DNA of 64,000 nucleotides, from contig NZ_JACICC010000005.1 in NCBI RefSeq assembly GCF_014195635.1, positions 270,216 through 334,215 of the forward strand, given 5' to 3'. Below are positions 29,462 to 39,570 of the stretch, piece after piece. The notes below the pieces were generated by a model. That model did not search any database, had not been told where the DNA came from, and saw only the letters and a list, made by a program, of their open reading frames with translations. A program made the position numbers and the translations under genes. Numbering within the stretch: the stretch's first letter is position 1; every line of letters begins with the position of its first letter. Source of the stretch: Pseudochelatococcus contaminans. GTDB taxonomy: Bacteria > Pseudomonadota > Alphaproteobacteria > Rhizobiales > Beijerinckiaceae.

Positions 29462-30808
29462 TCATGTTCGATCCCTCCGATCCGGAAGCCCAGGGTCGCT
29501 ATGAGAGTTCCTGATCCGCCGAACGGTCCACCATATCGCGAGCAGGACCACGGGAACGAGGGCAGAAATTACCAGTTCGGGTGAAACGATATCGTGGTAC
29601 CCTGGGAGGCCCTTTATGAGATAGGACAATAGTCCAATGACATAGTAGGAAATTGCCGCGACAGACAGACCTTCTACGGTCTGCTGAAGCCGCAGTTGCA
29701 GCCTCGCCCTATTGTTCATGGAGGCCAGCAGATCGCTGTTCTGTCGTTCGAGTTGCACATCGATCCAGGATCGAAGCAGCGTCGTTGCGCGCGCCAGCTT
29801 GTCGGACAGGTTGGCCTGACGCTCTTCAATAGAACGGCAGGTTCGCATTGCCGGAGCAATCCTGCGATGTAGGAAACTGCGCCAACGATAGCAGCCGGGG
29901 ACGAAAGTCTCGCCGAGTGCGGTCAGCCGTTCCTCGACGATTTCATAATAGGCGCGGCTGGCGCCAAAGCGGTAGAGGCTCGACGCCGTGTCGGCCTCAA
30001 GCGTTGCCGACAGGTCCGTCAAGCTGGACAGCAGCTCCTCGCTGTTGCGGCGCGCGGACTGGCGCATCTCGTCGGTGATGGCGGCAAGTCGCTTCTCGAT
30101 CTCCCGCAGATGCGGTCCAAGCTGTTGGGTCATCGGGATGCTGAGAAGGGCAAGCGTCCTATAGGTTTCGATTTCGAGAAGCCGTTGGGCCAGGGCGCCA
30201 AGCCGTATTGGCGTTAGCCCCCGATCCAGAATGACAATTCGCGTCAGGCCATCGCTGTCCTGACGGAAATCGGTAATGATATCGGCCATGCCATCCTCGA
30301 CAAGCGAGTGGCAGCGGCTGACCGGATCGAAGCGATCTATGTAAGACTGCGCACTCTCCTCAGTCCAGGTCACGACATCCAGACGGATACCCGATACGAT
30401 CGGCCCAGGCGGGATGAAGCCATGTTTGAAGGGATCGAGACCCACCGGATTCCCGGTCTCAGGGTCAAGAGGTGCGCACCACAGGTAGGTGAAGAACTCA
30501 GTGTGCTTCTCGCGATGCAGATCGCCCTGCTCGAATGTCAGGCCGTGAAGGGGAGTGCTCTGATCCGGTAGTGAGGCGCCCACCCGGCTCGATAGTTCGG
30601 CCAGGGTTTCGCGATCCTTCGCCAGATTGCCTTCGTTCATGAAGGCAAGTTGCACCAAGGCGCGCGGAGCTTCTACCAAGGGAAACGGGCGGGCATGAAG
30701 CTCATCTAGGGCAATCTTCCTGCTACCCAAGACTGGCATACCATAGACTGTAGAACTGCCAAGCGGTGTGGCGCCTCCTTCACTCAACTGACGGTCCTTC
30801 CTTGTCAT
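29462..30808 (-). CDS. DUF3422 family membrane-anchored protein
   Basis: The 448-residue protein opens with KIALDELHARPFPLVEAP, the family hallmark, has a long helical middle and ends with two membrane segments (GLSVAAISYYVIGLLSYLI and LVISALVPVVLLAIWWTV). DUF3422 proteins are common in proteobacteria and of unknown function. The start overlaps the end of the NDH-2-like gene; the Met at 30808 is preferred to one eight codons upstream. Overlap with a respiratory flavoprotein suggests a membrane or redox role, which is inference. Confidence 0.8.
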   Translation of the reverse strand: MTRKDRQLSEGGATPLGSSTVYGMPVLGSRKIALDELHARPFPLVEAPRALVQLAFMNEGNLAKDRETLAELSSRVGASLPDQSTPLHGLTFEQGDLHREKHTEFFTYLWCAPLDPETGNPVGLDPFKHGFIPPGPIVSGIRLDVVTWTEESAQSYIDRFDPVSRCHSLVEDGMADIITDFRQDSDGLTRIVILDRGLTPIRLGALAQRLLEIETYRTLALLSIPMTQQLGPHLREIEKRLAAITDEMRQSARRNSEELLSSLTDLSATLEADTASSLYRFGASRAYYEIVEERLTALGETFVPGCYRWRSFLHRRIAPAMRTCRSIEERQANLSDKLARATTLLRSWIDVQLERQNSDLLASMNNRARLQLRLQQTVEGLSVAAISYYVIGLLSYLIKGLPGYHDIVSPELVISALVPVVLLAIWWTVRRIRNSHSDPGLPDRRDRT

Positions 30809-32138
30809 TCTTCTTTGCGGCGCCGTAACCATCGTAGTTGTTATAAGTAATCAGCCGGGAACCACGATATCCCATACCATGCGTCCACAACCAGCTTAGC
30901 GCAACGCTAAGACGATTCTGCACCCCGATCAGGAAGTAGATGTGAATGAGCTTCCACATCCACCATGCCAGTGTGCCGCGCAGCCGGATCCGCCCCATGT
31001 CGACGACGGCAAGACGGCTGCCTATCGTCGCCAGATTGCCCTGATGCCGATAGCGGAAAGGCGTGGTGGTCTTAGAGCCCCGCATCCGCTGACGGATCAG
31101 CCGCGCCACATATTGCCCTGCCTGCTTGGCCGCGGGAGCGAGGCCGGGGACGGGCTTTCCGTCCGGGCCGGTAGCAGCCGCGGTGTCGCCAATCACGAAA
31201 ATGTCGCGCTGGCCGGGCACTGTCAGGTCAGGTCCGACGATGACACGCCCGGCGCGATCAGCTTCCGCATTCAGCCAGCGCGCAGCCGGTGATGCCTGCA
31301 CGCCAGCCGCCCACAGGATCGTCTGAGCGGGGACAAGCGCACCATCGACAATGACGCCATCGGACGAGCAGTCCGTAACCGGCATGCCGAGCCTGACCTC
31401 GACACCCAGCTTTTCCAGCGCCTGGCGCGTATAGGCGGACATATCCTCCGGGAAGACCGACAGGAGGCGTTGCCCCGCCTCGATCAGCACCACGCGCGTC
31501 GCATCAGGGTCGATGATGCGAAAATCGTGCGCGAGCGTCCGATGGGCGAGTTCCGCTATCGTGCCAGCAAGCTCCACGCCGCTTGGTCCGCCTCCGATGA
31601 TGACGAAAGTCTGCAAGGCGGCTCGCCGGGCGGTGTCAGTTTCGCGCTCGGCTTCCTCGAAAGCCAGCAGGACACGGCGACGGATGGTCGTCGCGTCTTC
31701 GAGCGATTTCAGGCCGGGCGCGAAAGGCTCCCATTCGTCATGGCCGAAATAGGAATGCGTCGCCCCCGTCGCGATGACGAGCGTGTCGTAGGCAAGCGCC
31801 GGGCCGTCCTCCAGGAGGACGTGCCGCTCGTCCGTATCGACATGCCGGACCTCACCGAGCAAGGTGCGCACGTCCCTGCGCTTGCGGAAGAGCGCGCGGA
31901 TCGGCCATGCGATGTCTGACGGCGACAGCGAAGCGCCTGCGACCTGATAGAGCAGCGGCTGGAAAAGGTGATGGTTGCGGCGGTCGACAAGGGTGACGGC
32001 GACACCGCTTCCGGCGAGCCTCTGCACAACCTCCAGCCCACCGAAGCCTGCCCCCACGACCACCACACGATGGCGACCTGAGGCGGTCTCAAGGCCCGAT
32101 GCGGTTTCGCGCATGGGCGAAGATGCTGGCGCGGTCAT
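30780..32138 (-). CDS. NDH-2-type NAD(P)H:quinone oxidoreductase
   Basis: The 452-residue FAD protein has two dinucleotide motifs, VVVVGAGFGGLEVV at the start and FVIIGGGPSGVELAG mid-protein, with NHHLFQPLLYQVAGASLSPS and WAAGVQASP as in type II NADH dehydrogenases. A C-terminal segment (LAWWMWKLIHIYFLIG) serves as membrane anchor, as in this subfamily. ATG 32138 overlaps the fghA stop (ATGA). In this operon it could re-oxidise NADH made by the formaldehyde dehydrogenase; that link is inference. Confidence 0.85.
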   Translation of the reverse strand: MTAPASSPMRETASGLETASGRHRVVVVGAGFGGLEVVQRLAGSGVAVTLVDRRNHHLFQPLLYQVAGASLSPSDIAWPIRALFRKRRDVRTLLGEVRHVDTDERHVLLEDGPALAYDTLVIATGATHSYFGHDEWEPFAPGLKSLEDATTIRRRVLLAFEEAERETDTARRAALQTFVIIGGGPSGVELAGTIAELAHRTLAHDFRIIDPDATRVVLIEAGQRLLSVFPEDMSAYTRQALEKLGVEVRLGMPVTDCSSDGVIVDGALVPAQTILWAAGVQASPAARWLNAEADRAGRVIVGPDLTVPGQRDIFVIGDTAAATGPDGKPVPGLAPAAKQAGQYVARLIRQRMRGSKTTTPFRYRHQGNLATIGSRLAVVDMGRIRLRGTLAWWMWKLIHIYFLIGVQNRLSVALSWLWTHGMGYRGSRLITYNNYDGYGAAKKNDKEGPSVE

Positions 32139-32965
32139 TGGAACAGCGCCGCTGCATGATGGGCCATATGCTCGTCGATGAAACTCGCGATGAAATAGTA
32201 GCTGTGGTCGTATCCGGGCCTCTGACGGAGGATCAGCGGATGTTCCGCTGCCTCGCACGCTGCTTGCAGGAGACTCGGACGCAACTCACGATCTGCAAAC
32301 TCGTCATCAAGACCCTGATCGATCAGCAGCGGCAGGCGCTCTCGGACGGTCTTGATGAGTTCGATGGTATCATATTGCTCCCACGCAGAACGGTCATCGC
32401 CGAGATATGCCGTGAAAGCGCGCTCGCCCCAAGGCGCCTGGCTCGGCGCGACGATTGGCGAAAAAGCCGATACGCTGCGATAGCGTCCGGGATTGCGCAG
32501 TGCCGCGACGAGTGCGCCATGTCCGCCCATGGAATGCCCCGCAATCGCGCGACGGTCATCGGCCGGAAATGTGGCTTCGATCAGTGCCGGTAATTCCTCG
32601 ACGACGTAATCATACATGCGGTAATTGGCAGCCCAGGGCTGCTGCGTCGCATTGACGTAGAAGCCTGCGCCATGCCCAAGATCATAGCTGGGATCGTCTG
32701 CCACGCTTTCGCCTCGTGGGCTGGTGTCCGGCGTGACGATCATGATCCCATGCTCCGCCGCGAAACGCTGCGCGCCGGACTTGGTGATGAAATTCTGCTC
32801 GGTGCAGGTCAGGCCGGACAGCCAATACAGCACCGGCACGCGACCGTCCTTGACCTGGGGAGGCAGATAGACGCCGACCTTCATCGGACAACCCAGGCTG
32901 ATCGAGTCATGCTGATAGACGTCCTGCCAACCGCCGAAGCTGGCGTGATGTTCGACACGTTCCAT
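32135..32965 (-). CDS. fghA: S-formylglutathione hydrolase
   Basis: FghA hydrolyses S-formylglutathione to formate and glutathione, the second step of glutathione-dependent formaldehyde oxidation. The 276-residue alpha/beta-hydrolase has the nucleophile Ser145 in AGHSMGGHG, DDEFAD as the Asp region and His in GYDHSYYF; the N-terminal YLPPQVKDGRVPVLYWLSGL is typical of the FrmB/esterase D family. It lies downstream of adhC and a VOC gene and overlaps the NDH-2-like gene. Confidence 0.94.
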   Translation of the reverse strand: MERVEHHASFGGWQDVYQHDSISLGCPMKVGVYLPPQVKDGRVPVLYWLSGLTCTEQNFITKSGAQRFAAEHGIMIVTPDTSPRGESVADDPSYDLGHGAGFYVNATQQPWAANYRMYDYVVEELPALIEATFPADDRRAIAGHSMGGHGALVAALRNPGRYRSVSAFSPIVAPSQAPWGERAFTAYLGDDRSAWEQYDTIELIKTVRERLPLLIDQGLDDEFADRELRPSLLQAACEAAEHPLILRQRPGYDHSYYFIASFIDEHMAHHAAALFQ

Positions 32966-33110
32966 TTTTGTTTCCTTGCTTCGACGGTTGGTGGACGGTG
33001 TGCCGATAGGCTCCTGTTCATGGCTGTTGTGCGGGGGAAGCGCCGGCGGCTGTTTCAGCGCCGGCGACAGCCAGTCATAGGGTTGCGGGTATCGCCATCA
33101 CCTTCCGGCC

Positions 33111-33509
33111 TTAGATGAAGGTGTAGGAGCAGACCTTGTTGCCCGCCGGATCGCGCAGATAGGCAGCATAGGCACCCGGCAGGTGGCCACGGGGGCCAGG
33201 CTGGCCTTCGTCAGTGCCACCAGCAGCGAGGCCGGCGGCGTGGAAAGCATCCACTTCGGCGGGCGTCGCGGCAGCAAAGCCGACCGTCACGCCATTGCTG
33301 GAGGGCGCTTCGCCATTACCGGGGCGGGCAATGATGAAAGCGGGCTTTTCGCGACCGTACAGCACCCAACCATTGCCGAAGGGGCCGAGGTTGTTGATGC
33401 CCAGAGCGCCCAAAGCGGCGTCGTAGAACGCTGCCGACTGCTCGACGTCGGCAGCGCCGATGAAGACGTGCGAGAACACGCCGTTGCCGGAGATAACGGG
33501 GTCAGCCAT
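33111..33509 (-). CDS. VOC (glyoxalase/dioxygenase fold) protein
   Basis: The 132-residue protein has the paired beta-alpha-beta-beta-beta modules of the vicinal oxygen chelate fold (FSHVFIGAADVEQSAAFYDA, later AAYLRDPAGNKVCSY). Such proteins are regularly found between adhC and fghA in proteobacterial formaldehyde clusters. The substrate is unknown; a glutathione adduct is plausible from context only. Confidence 0.82.
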   Translation of the reverse strand: MADPVISGNGVFSHVFIGAADVEQSAAFYDAALGALGINNLGPFGNGWVLYGREKPAFIIARPGNGEAPSSNGVTVGFAAATPAEVDAFHAAGLAAGGTDEGQPGPRGHLPGAYAAYLRDPAGNKVCSYTFI

Positions 33510-33561
33510 GATATTCTTCCTTGAGGTTAGTTATTGAAGTTAACAGACTTGATTTGTCGGA

Positions 33562-34786
<1,225 letters not shown>

Positions 34787-35008
34787 AATGCAAGAGGATG
34801 TCCAAATCAAGGATTGCCAGGGAGTGAAGGGAGGTTAGAGACTCGGAAAACCGCAGTAGCTGGCCGATAGTGCGGTCCGGAATGGTTTGGCTCGTCGATC
34901 TGGCGGCGTGCGCGATTGGCAAGCCAAGATTGGCATTCTTGCGTCAAGCCGTCCTGCGAAACCGGAATGCCCCCCGATCATGATCGTGAGACATTCCGGT
35001 TGTGAGGA

Positions 35009-36220
35009 TCAGTGCTTCACCGAGCCATGGGGATCGATGACGTACTTGAATGCAGATCCGTCATCGAACTCCTTGTAGGCCGCCGGGGCATCCTCCAGGG
35101 CGATGAACTTGATATTCATCATCGGGGTCAGATAGGGCATCCGATCATTCAGGATCGCCCGCATGAGGGCATGGTTGTAATTCGCGGTCGGCGACTGACC
35201 CGCCGACATGCGCGGCGACTTGATCCAGCCACTGGCCCAATCGACTTCCATGCTGCCTTTTTTGCTGAGCGGATCTTTGGAGATCGGATTGGGGCAGTAA
35301 ACGCCGACCGTGCTGGTCATCCCACCGAAACGGACATATTTCAGGAGCGCGTTGGTCACGGCATTCTCGACGATCTTGTCGGAATCCGGCCCGAAGCCTC
35401 GACAGTCCAGCCCCACATAGTCGATTACGCGATCGACCTGACGCTTGCCGGTGATGCGTTCGAGGTGGTCCTCGATCGGCGTCCCGTCCGACAGGTTGAT
35501 GGTTTCGATCCCGTGCGGCTTGAGCAGGTCGAGCCGCTCCTGAATGAAGTCGGCGACGATAATGGCGCCTGCGCCCAGCAGTCGCGCGCAAGCAGCACCC
35601 GCACGACCGACAGGCCCCGCGCCGAAGATCAGCACATTCTCACCGACGATATAGGAGGGCTGCGCCGGCCAGTCGGGTGCGGCGAAACCATGGAACGCGG
35701 TCGGCAGCACGTCCGACAGCAGCGTCAGATCACGGATCTTCTCCATGGCCGCGTCCTTGTCAGGGAAGGCCAGTAGGTTGAAATCCGCATAGGGGACGAA
35801 CAGGTAGTCCCCTTGCCCACCGGTCCAACCGCCCAGGTTGAAGCCATAGGCTCCGCAATCGACTTCGGGATTGGTGTTTTCGCACACCTCCGAGCGCATG
35901 TGCTTGCAGTTGTAGCAGCGCCCGCAGCCCACGTTGAAGGGGACAGATACGATGTCGCCGACCTTGATATACTCGACATCAGAGCCGACCTCGATCACCT
36001 CGCCGGTCATCTCATGGCCCATCGTCATTCCCTTGGGGACTTCGAACGACCCTCTATAGATATGGAGGTCGCTGCCGCAGATGTTCGTGGTGACGATCTT
36101 GAGAATGGCGCCGTGCGGTGCCCTCTTGCCCTGCGGGGTAATCAGCTCCGGGAATTTGAAGGTGTTGACCTTCATTTCCATCGGTTTCTCGAAGGTTACG
36201 ATCCGGTTGCCGGTAGCCAT
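35009..36220 (-). CDS. fdhA: Glutathione-independent formaldehyde dehydrogenase
   Basis: The 403-residue zinc alcohol dehydrogenase matches the Pseudomonas putida type formaldehyde dehydrogenase, which oxidises formaldehyde to formate with tightly bound NAD and no glutathione. Visible are catalytic zinc ligands Cys48 (NICGSDLH) and His69 (MGHEMTGE), the structural zinc cluster CGRCYNCKHMRSEVC, and the family insert GFNLGGWTGGQGDYL. GGAG lies upstream of the ATG. It adds a second formaldehyde route next to adhC-fghA. Confidence 0.92.
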   Translation of the reverse strand: MATGNRIVTFEKPMEMKVNTFKFPELITPQGKRAPHGAILKIVTTNICGSDLHIYRGSFEVPKGMTMGHEMTGEVIEVGSDVEYIKVGDIVSVPFNVGCGRCYNCKHMRSEVCENTNPEVDCGAYGFNLGGWTGGQGDYLFVPYADFNLLAFPDKDAAMEKIRDLTLLSDVLPTAFHGFAAPDWPAQPSYIVGENVLIFGAGPVGRAGAACARLLGAGAIIVADFIQERLDLLKPHGIETINLSDGTPIEDHLERITGKRQVDRVIDYVGLDCRGFGPDSDKIVENAVTNALLKYVRFGGMTSTVGVYCPNPISKDPLSKKGSMEVDWASGWIKSPRMSAGQSPTANYNHALMRAILNDRMPYLTPMMNIKFIALEDAPAAYKEFDDGSAFKYVIDPHGSVKH

Positions 36221-36620
36221 CAGATATCTCCTACGTTCTTTTCAGTGCCCCCTAAGCATTGATGAGAATAAAATTTGACGCGCCTCAATCTGCCGAGCCG
36301 AATAACTTCGACACAGCACAATAACGCCGTTGAGTGGCTCATCATTACCGTAGAAGCAGGATGCCCTCGCTTCTTCGTCGCGGCAAACTCGAAGATTCTA
36401 TCCCAGGATCAGAAATTTCTATGAACACGCCGCGAGATGATGGCGGCTGCGTCAAAACAATACGATATAACATATCACAAACGTAGCGACATAATGCCTG
36501 TCGAAGAGAAGGAGCAGTTAAAGTTCATCGAGGCGCCTTCCACGCACACTCATCCGGCATTAGTTGTGTTGGCGGAACGCGGCCAGTCTAGTTATCATTC
36601 CTAGACAGAAAGGAGTCCTT
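36221..36620. promoter_or_regulatory. Divergent promoter region between fdhA and the SDR gene
   Basis: About 400 bases without a supported gene lie between two divergent genes and must hold both promoters. Composition is more AT-rich than neighbours. An AAGGAG just before 36621 serves the SDR gene. Confidence 0.4.
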
Positions 36621-37295
36621 ATGAAGCGCGCGATTGTAACAGGAGGGTCTGGGCTGATCGGTCAGGAGATATGCTCCGCCTTGTTGAGTGATGGATGGGA
36701 AGTCGCATCGTTTGATCTGAAGGAGGGGGCAATCGGTCAGCAGATTTATTGCGATCTTTCGAGCGAAAAATCTGTAACCGAAGCTTTCCGCACCCTTGGC
36801 TGGGATCAACTAGACTTGCTCGTCAACAATGGCGGGCTTGTTTACGACACATTCATGCAGCTCGGGGACACCTCACTCGAACAGTGGAACAACACTATCG
36901 GTAGCCATCTGACAGGGGCCTTTTTGATGTCGCGAGCGGCATCGCCCCTACTCACCGGCGGTGGTTCAATTGTCATGATGGCTTCCACGCGCGCGTTGAT
37001 GTCGGAAGGCGTCGACTTTGCCTATGCCGCTGCAAAGGGTGGCATGGTGGCACTCGCGCAGGCGCTAGCTGTGCAACTTGGCCCAAAAATTCGGGTCAAT
37101 ACAATCGCACCTGGTTGGATCACGAACGAAACAAATCTGCGCGCCGAGGACGAGGCGCAGCATCCGGTGGGCCGGGTCGGTCGTCCCCAGGACATTGCCG
37201 AGGCCGTTCTATATCTGGCGTCGGCCGGCTTTGTTACGGGGCAAACGCTTGTGGTCGACGGCGGGATGACCAAGAAAATGATCTACGTGGAATAG
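36621..37295 (+). CDS. Short-chain dehydrogenase/reductase
   Basis: The 224-residue SDR enzyme has the cofactor motif TGGSGLIGQ, the NNGG motif (usual NNAG), a Ser in MMASTRALM and the catalytic YAAAK. Near the end VGRVGRPQDIAEAVLYLAS and GQTLVVDGGMT are classical SDR segments. AAGGAG precedes the ATG. Substrate is unknown. It is convergent with a LysR gene and divergent from fdhA, so its link to formaldehyde is by position only. Confidence 0.85.
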   Translation: MKRAIVTGGSGLIGQEICSALLSDGWEVASFDLKEGAIGQQIYCDLSSEKSVTEAFRTLGWDQLDLLVNNGGLVYDTFMQLGDTSLEQWNNTIGSHLTGAFLMSRAASPLLTGGGSIVMMASTRALMSEGVDFAYAAAKGGMVALAQALAVQLGPKIRVNTIAPGWITNETNLRAEDEAQHPVGRVGRPQDIAEAVLYLASAGFVTGQTLVVDGGMTKKMIYVE

Positions 37296-37305
37296 CGGGT
37301 CGCGG

Positions 37306-37341
37306 GACCGTTCATGCCGCGTTGCCACGGCATGAACGGTC
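37306..37341. terminator. Bidirectional terminator between SDR and LysR genes
   Basis: GACCGTTCATGCCG (37306-37319) pairs perfectly with CGGCATGAACGGTC (37328-37341) around an 8-base loop. It lies exactly between two convergent stops (37295 and 37344). No clear T-tract follows on either side. Confidence 0.65.
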
Positions 37342-37343
37342 GG

Positions 37344-38264
37344 TCAGCTCCCATCGGGTTGAAACTGGCGATACAGGTCCAAAGCATCCTGTATCGCGGC
37401 GATTGTTTCGGGAGAGCGGACTATCTCCAAAAGTGCGGTCGAAGGCGTCGATTTCAGCTCATTTCTGATCGTAGCCAACCCAACAGCGGCATCCGTGCCT
37501 TCACCTGTGACTTCAACCGCCCGAATGTCGGGAATCCGAGCAAAATAGGTTGCGAGGGATTGCGGAAGGACGGTGGCATATCGCCCACTCGCTATATGGG
37601 CGGTGAGAACATCGACATTGTTGGTCCTGATCGTCTTTGCGGCACAGTGCCCGAGTCTGGAGTGCGCGGCTTTGGGTAGCGCGCAGTCCAAGATGCACTG
37701 GGGCAGATTTGCGACATCATCCCATGAGACCTGTCGCGGCAACGGGTCTCTGGTCGCTTGGAATATGACGATCTGCTCTCGGTATAGAAGGTGAGTATCG
37801 AAGTCCTCCTCTGTTACGTCTTCGAGATAGACCAGCGCCATGTCTATTTCATGCGCCAGCAAGGCTTTGGTCAGCGACGAGAGCTGGGTCGCGCGAATGG
37901 ATTGTTCAAGAAGAGGCATCCTTTCAGCGAGGGCCAAGCTGAGGATCGGCGCCACCACCGACGCACTCGACAGGAGGCCTAAGCGGAATTGCCCTTCAAG
38001 CCCACGTTTGAGAGCCGAAATGTCGCGCTCCAGCCCCTCGCAGTTGCTCTCGATCTTCTTTGCCCAAGCCAGCACGGTCTCACCTTCCAAGGTGAGGCCG
38101 TCATAGCGCCGACCATGCCGCACGATCTCGACGCCCAAGTCTTGCTCGAGCTGCTTGATGCCGGCGGAAAGCGTGGGCTGCGATACGTTGCAACTCTTGG
38201 CCGCTCTGCCGAAGTGCCCCTCGCGATACAACGCAAGCAGGTATCCAAAATTTCTCACGATCAT
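37344..38264 (-). CDS. LysR-family transcriptional regulator
   Basis: The 306-residue protein has the N-terminal winged helix (REGHFGRAAKSCNVSQPTLS, then AGIKQLEQDLGVEIVRHG) and a ligand-binding domain starting near FRLGLLSSASVVAPILSL. Regulators of this sort near formate or aldehyde dehydrogenase genes often sense a metabolite of that pathway. No target site is evident; the nearest candidates are fdhA, the SDR gene or itself. Confidence 0.85.
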   Translation of the reverse strand: MIVRNFGYLLALYREGHFGRAAKSCNVSQPTLSAGIKQLEQDLGVEIVRHGRRYDGLTLEGETVLAWAKKIESNCEGLERDISALKRGLEGQFRLGLLSSASVVAPILSLALAERMPLLEQSIRATQLSSLTKALLAHEIDMALVYLEDVTEEDFDTHLLYREQIVIFQATRDPLPRQVSWDDVANLPQCILDCALPKAAHSRLGHCAAKTIRTNNVDVLTAHIASGRYATVLPQSLATYFARIPDIRAVEVTGEGTDAAVGLATIRNELKSTPSTALLEIVRSPETIAAIQDALDLYRQFQPDGS

Positions 38265-38426
38265 AGATCGCCTCCTATGCTAGAACGGCGAGGAGAGCAC
38301 CCGTTGTCAAACTCAAAACGCCTTCGCAGAATCAGTCGATCTGTTGCGGGGCTGGACGTCTCAAGCATCTGATGAACAAAGAAAAATACTGATGTAAGAA
38401 GCGCGTTTCGTAACGACAGGGATGCG

Positions 38427-38717
38427 CTATTTGAGATAGGTTCGTAAGATCTTCATCACACCTTCAAGGTCTTCATCGTAATCAGTGGCCTTTGGAGCGG
38501 CTTTGGACTTGATCCGTGGATCAAAGGTCTCCCGAAGATGGCTCTCCATCACTTCCGCCATCAAGCCGTTGGTCGCGCCACGCATCGCCACGATCTGCTG
38601 AAGCAACGCTGCGCAGCTGGCCCCAGCTTGGATCGCACGCTCAAGCGCTTCGGCTTGGCCCCTGATACGACGAATGCGAGTGACGGCCCGACTTTTCTCT
38701 TCTGGTGTGTATGGCAT
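38427..38717 (-). CDS. frmR: Formaldehyde-responsive repressor FrmR
   Basis: This 96-residue, all-helical CsoR/RcnR-family protein starts PYTPEEKSRAVTRIRRIRGQ and closely follows Escherichia coli FrmR. It keeps Pro2 and Cys35, the pair that formaldehyde cross-links to release DNA in characterised FrmR, and His60. ATG 38717 follows AGGAAGA and gives the N-terminal Pro directly; a longer frame to 38771 would mask it. A related box, TATAGTATGCC, lies about 25 bases upstream and may be its own operator. Confidence 0.93.
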   Translation of the reverse strand: MPYTPEEKSRAVTRIRRIRGQAEALERAIQAGASCAALLQQIVAMRGATNGLMAEVMESHLRETFDPRIKSKAAPKATDYDEDLEGVMKILRTYLK

Positions 38718-38740
38718 CAAATCTTCCTGTTCGGCGCTGA

Positions 38741-38752
38741 GGCATACTATAC
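38741..38752 (-). promoter_or_regulatory. Candidate FrmR box upstream of frmR
   Basis: On the minus strand GTATAGTATGCC lies 24 bases before the frmR start and resembles one half of frm operators (TATAGTAT beside a G/C run). It shares the TATA-rich core with the adhC palindrome and the rarA promoter region. It is not a perfect palindrome. Confidence 0.35.
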
Positions 38753-38978
38753 AGGAGATATGTTCATCCATGTGTGATGTCCACGCCTTTATCGGGTGGA
38801 CGCCGACTTCCCGCCGCGAGGCCTTTGGATGCGGCCAAGCCAGAGGACCGGTCTTGTGCCTTCGTGCGCGGATTCTGATCGGCTTTCAGGCCACTAGGAA
38901 CGACGGTTGACCGTCGAACGAAGATGACGACTCACGTCCACTCCGAAGCAAGCTTAAGAGCCGATCTGCACCTGCCAT

Positions 38979-39242
38979 TCAACGCAGTTGGCTATCCTTG
39001 TTGCCCCGGCGGTTGATCGCGGAGAACGTTGGTCGCTTATCGCGTTCGCCTTGGCAAGCAATACATGTCCTGACTGATGGAATGGCTTGGCGACGTCGCA
39101 GCGGGATCTCTTCTCCACACACCTCACATTCGAGGGTGCCGTCTCCCAAAGGAAGTCGAGAACGTGCCGCTGAGAGCGCATCCCTTACAGTAGCGTCAAT
39201 CTGGTCCTGAACCCCGCCTTCGGGTCCCCATCCGTTCGCCAT
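38979..39242 (-). CDS. DksA/TraR-type C4 zinc-finger protein
   Basis: The 87-residue protein carries CEVCGEEIPLRRRQAIPSV then TCIAC, a C-x2-C-x17-C-x2-C zinc finger of the DksA/TraR family, after a short helical N-terminus. ATG 39242 has AAGGAG 7 bases upstream. It is closest to short YbiI-type members; such proteins may tune RNA polymerase, but this short form lacks the long DksA coiled coil, so activity is uncertain. Confidence 0.82.
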   Translation of the reverse strand: MANGWGPEGGVQDQIDATVRDALSAARSRLPLGDGTLECEVCGEEIPLRRRQAIPSVRTCIACQGERDKRPTFSAINRRGNKDSQLR

Positions 39243-39570
39243 TTCCGGCTCCTTCAAAGCGCATGCGAGGTCAAATGGTTACATGGGCGCACGAGGCCCA
39301 AATATCCCAGCTACGCACATTTAGGAATACTCCTGCCCAGTATCAAGGGCTATGACAGTTGCCTGCTCGATCCCTCCAGCGGAGGTCGCCTTCCGCAGCG
39401 CTGTCGGGCGGTCTCTCGGCGATGAGCGCTCCGAACGGATGAGATTCGAATGTTGCGCCCTGGAGTGCGTATACGGTATAGTAGGACCGAGTATAATCAT
39501 TATTGGCTGGTGGATTCGGTTTGGCGTGGGAACGCTGCGCCATTCGATGCAATGACCCCATGAGGCGATC
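39243..39570. promoter_or_regulatory. Promoter and operator-like region of the rarA-nhaA-uvrA operon
   Basis: About 330 bases separate the divergent DksA-like and rarA genes. A possible promoter is TTGCGC (39453-39458), 18 bases, TATAGT (39477-39482). It is overlapped by a near-palindrome TATACGGT..ACCGAGTATA (about 39470-39496) that recalls the frmR and adhC boxes. Shared control by FrmR is inference. Confidence 0.4.

Noticed and set aside
33001..33110. Terminator between the VOC gene and fghA
   Set aside because: Only a 6-bp GC-rich inverted repeat (GGCTGT..ACAGCC) is visible, too weak to call; it lies upstream of fghA on the same strand.
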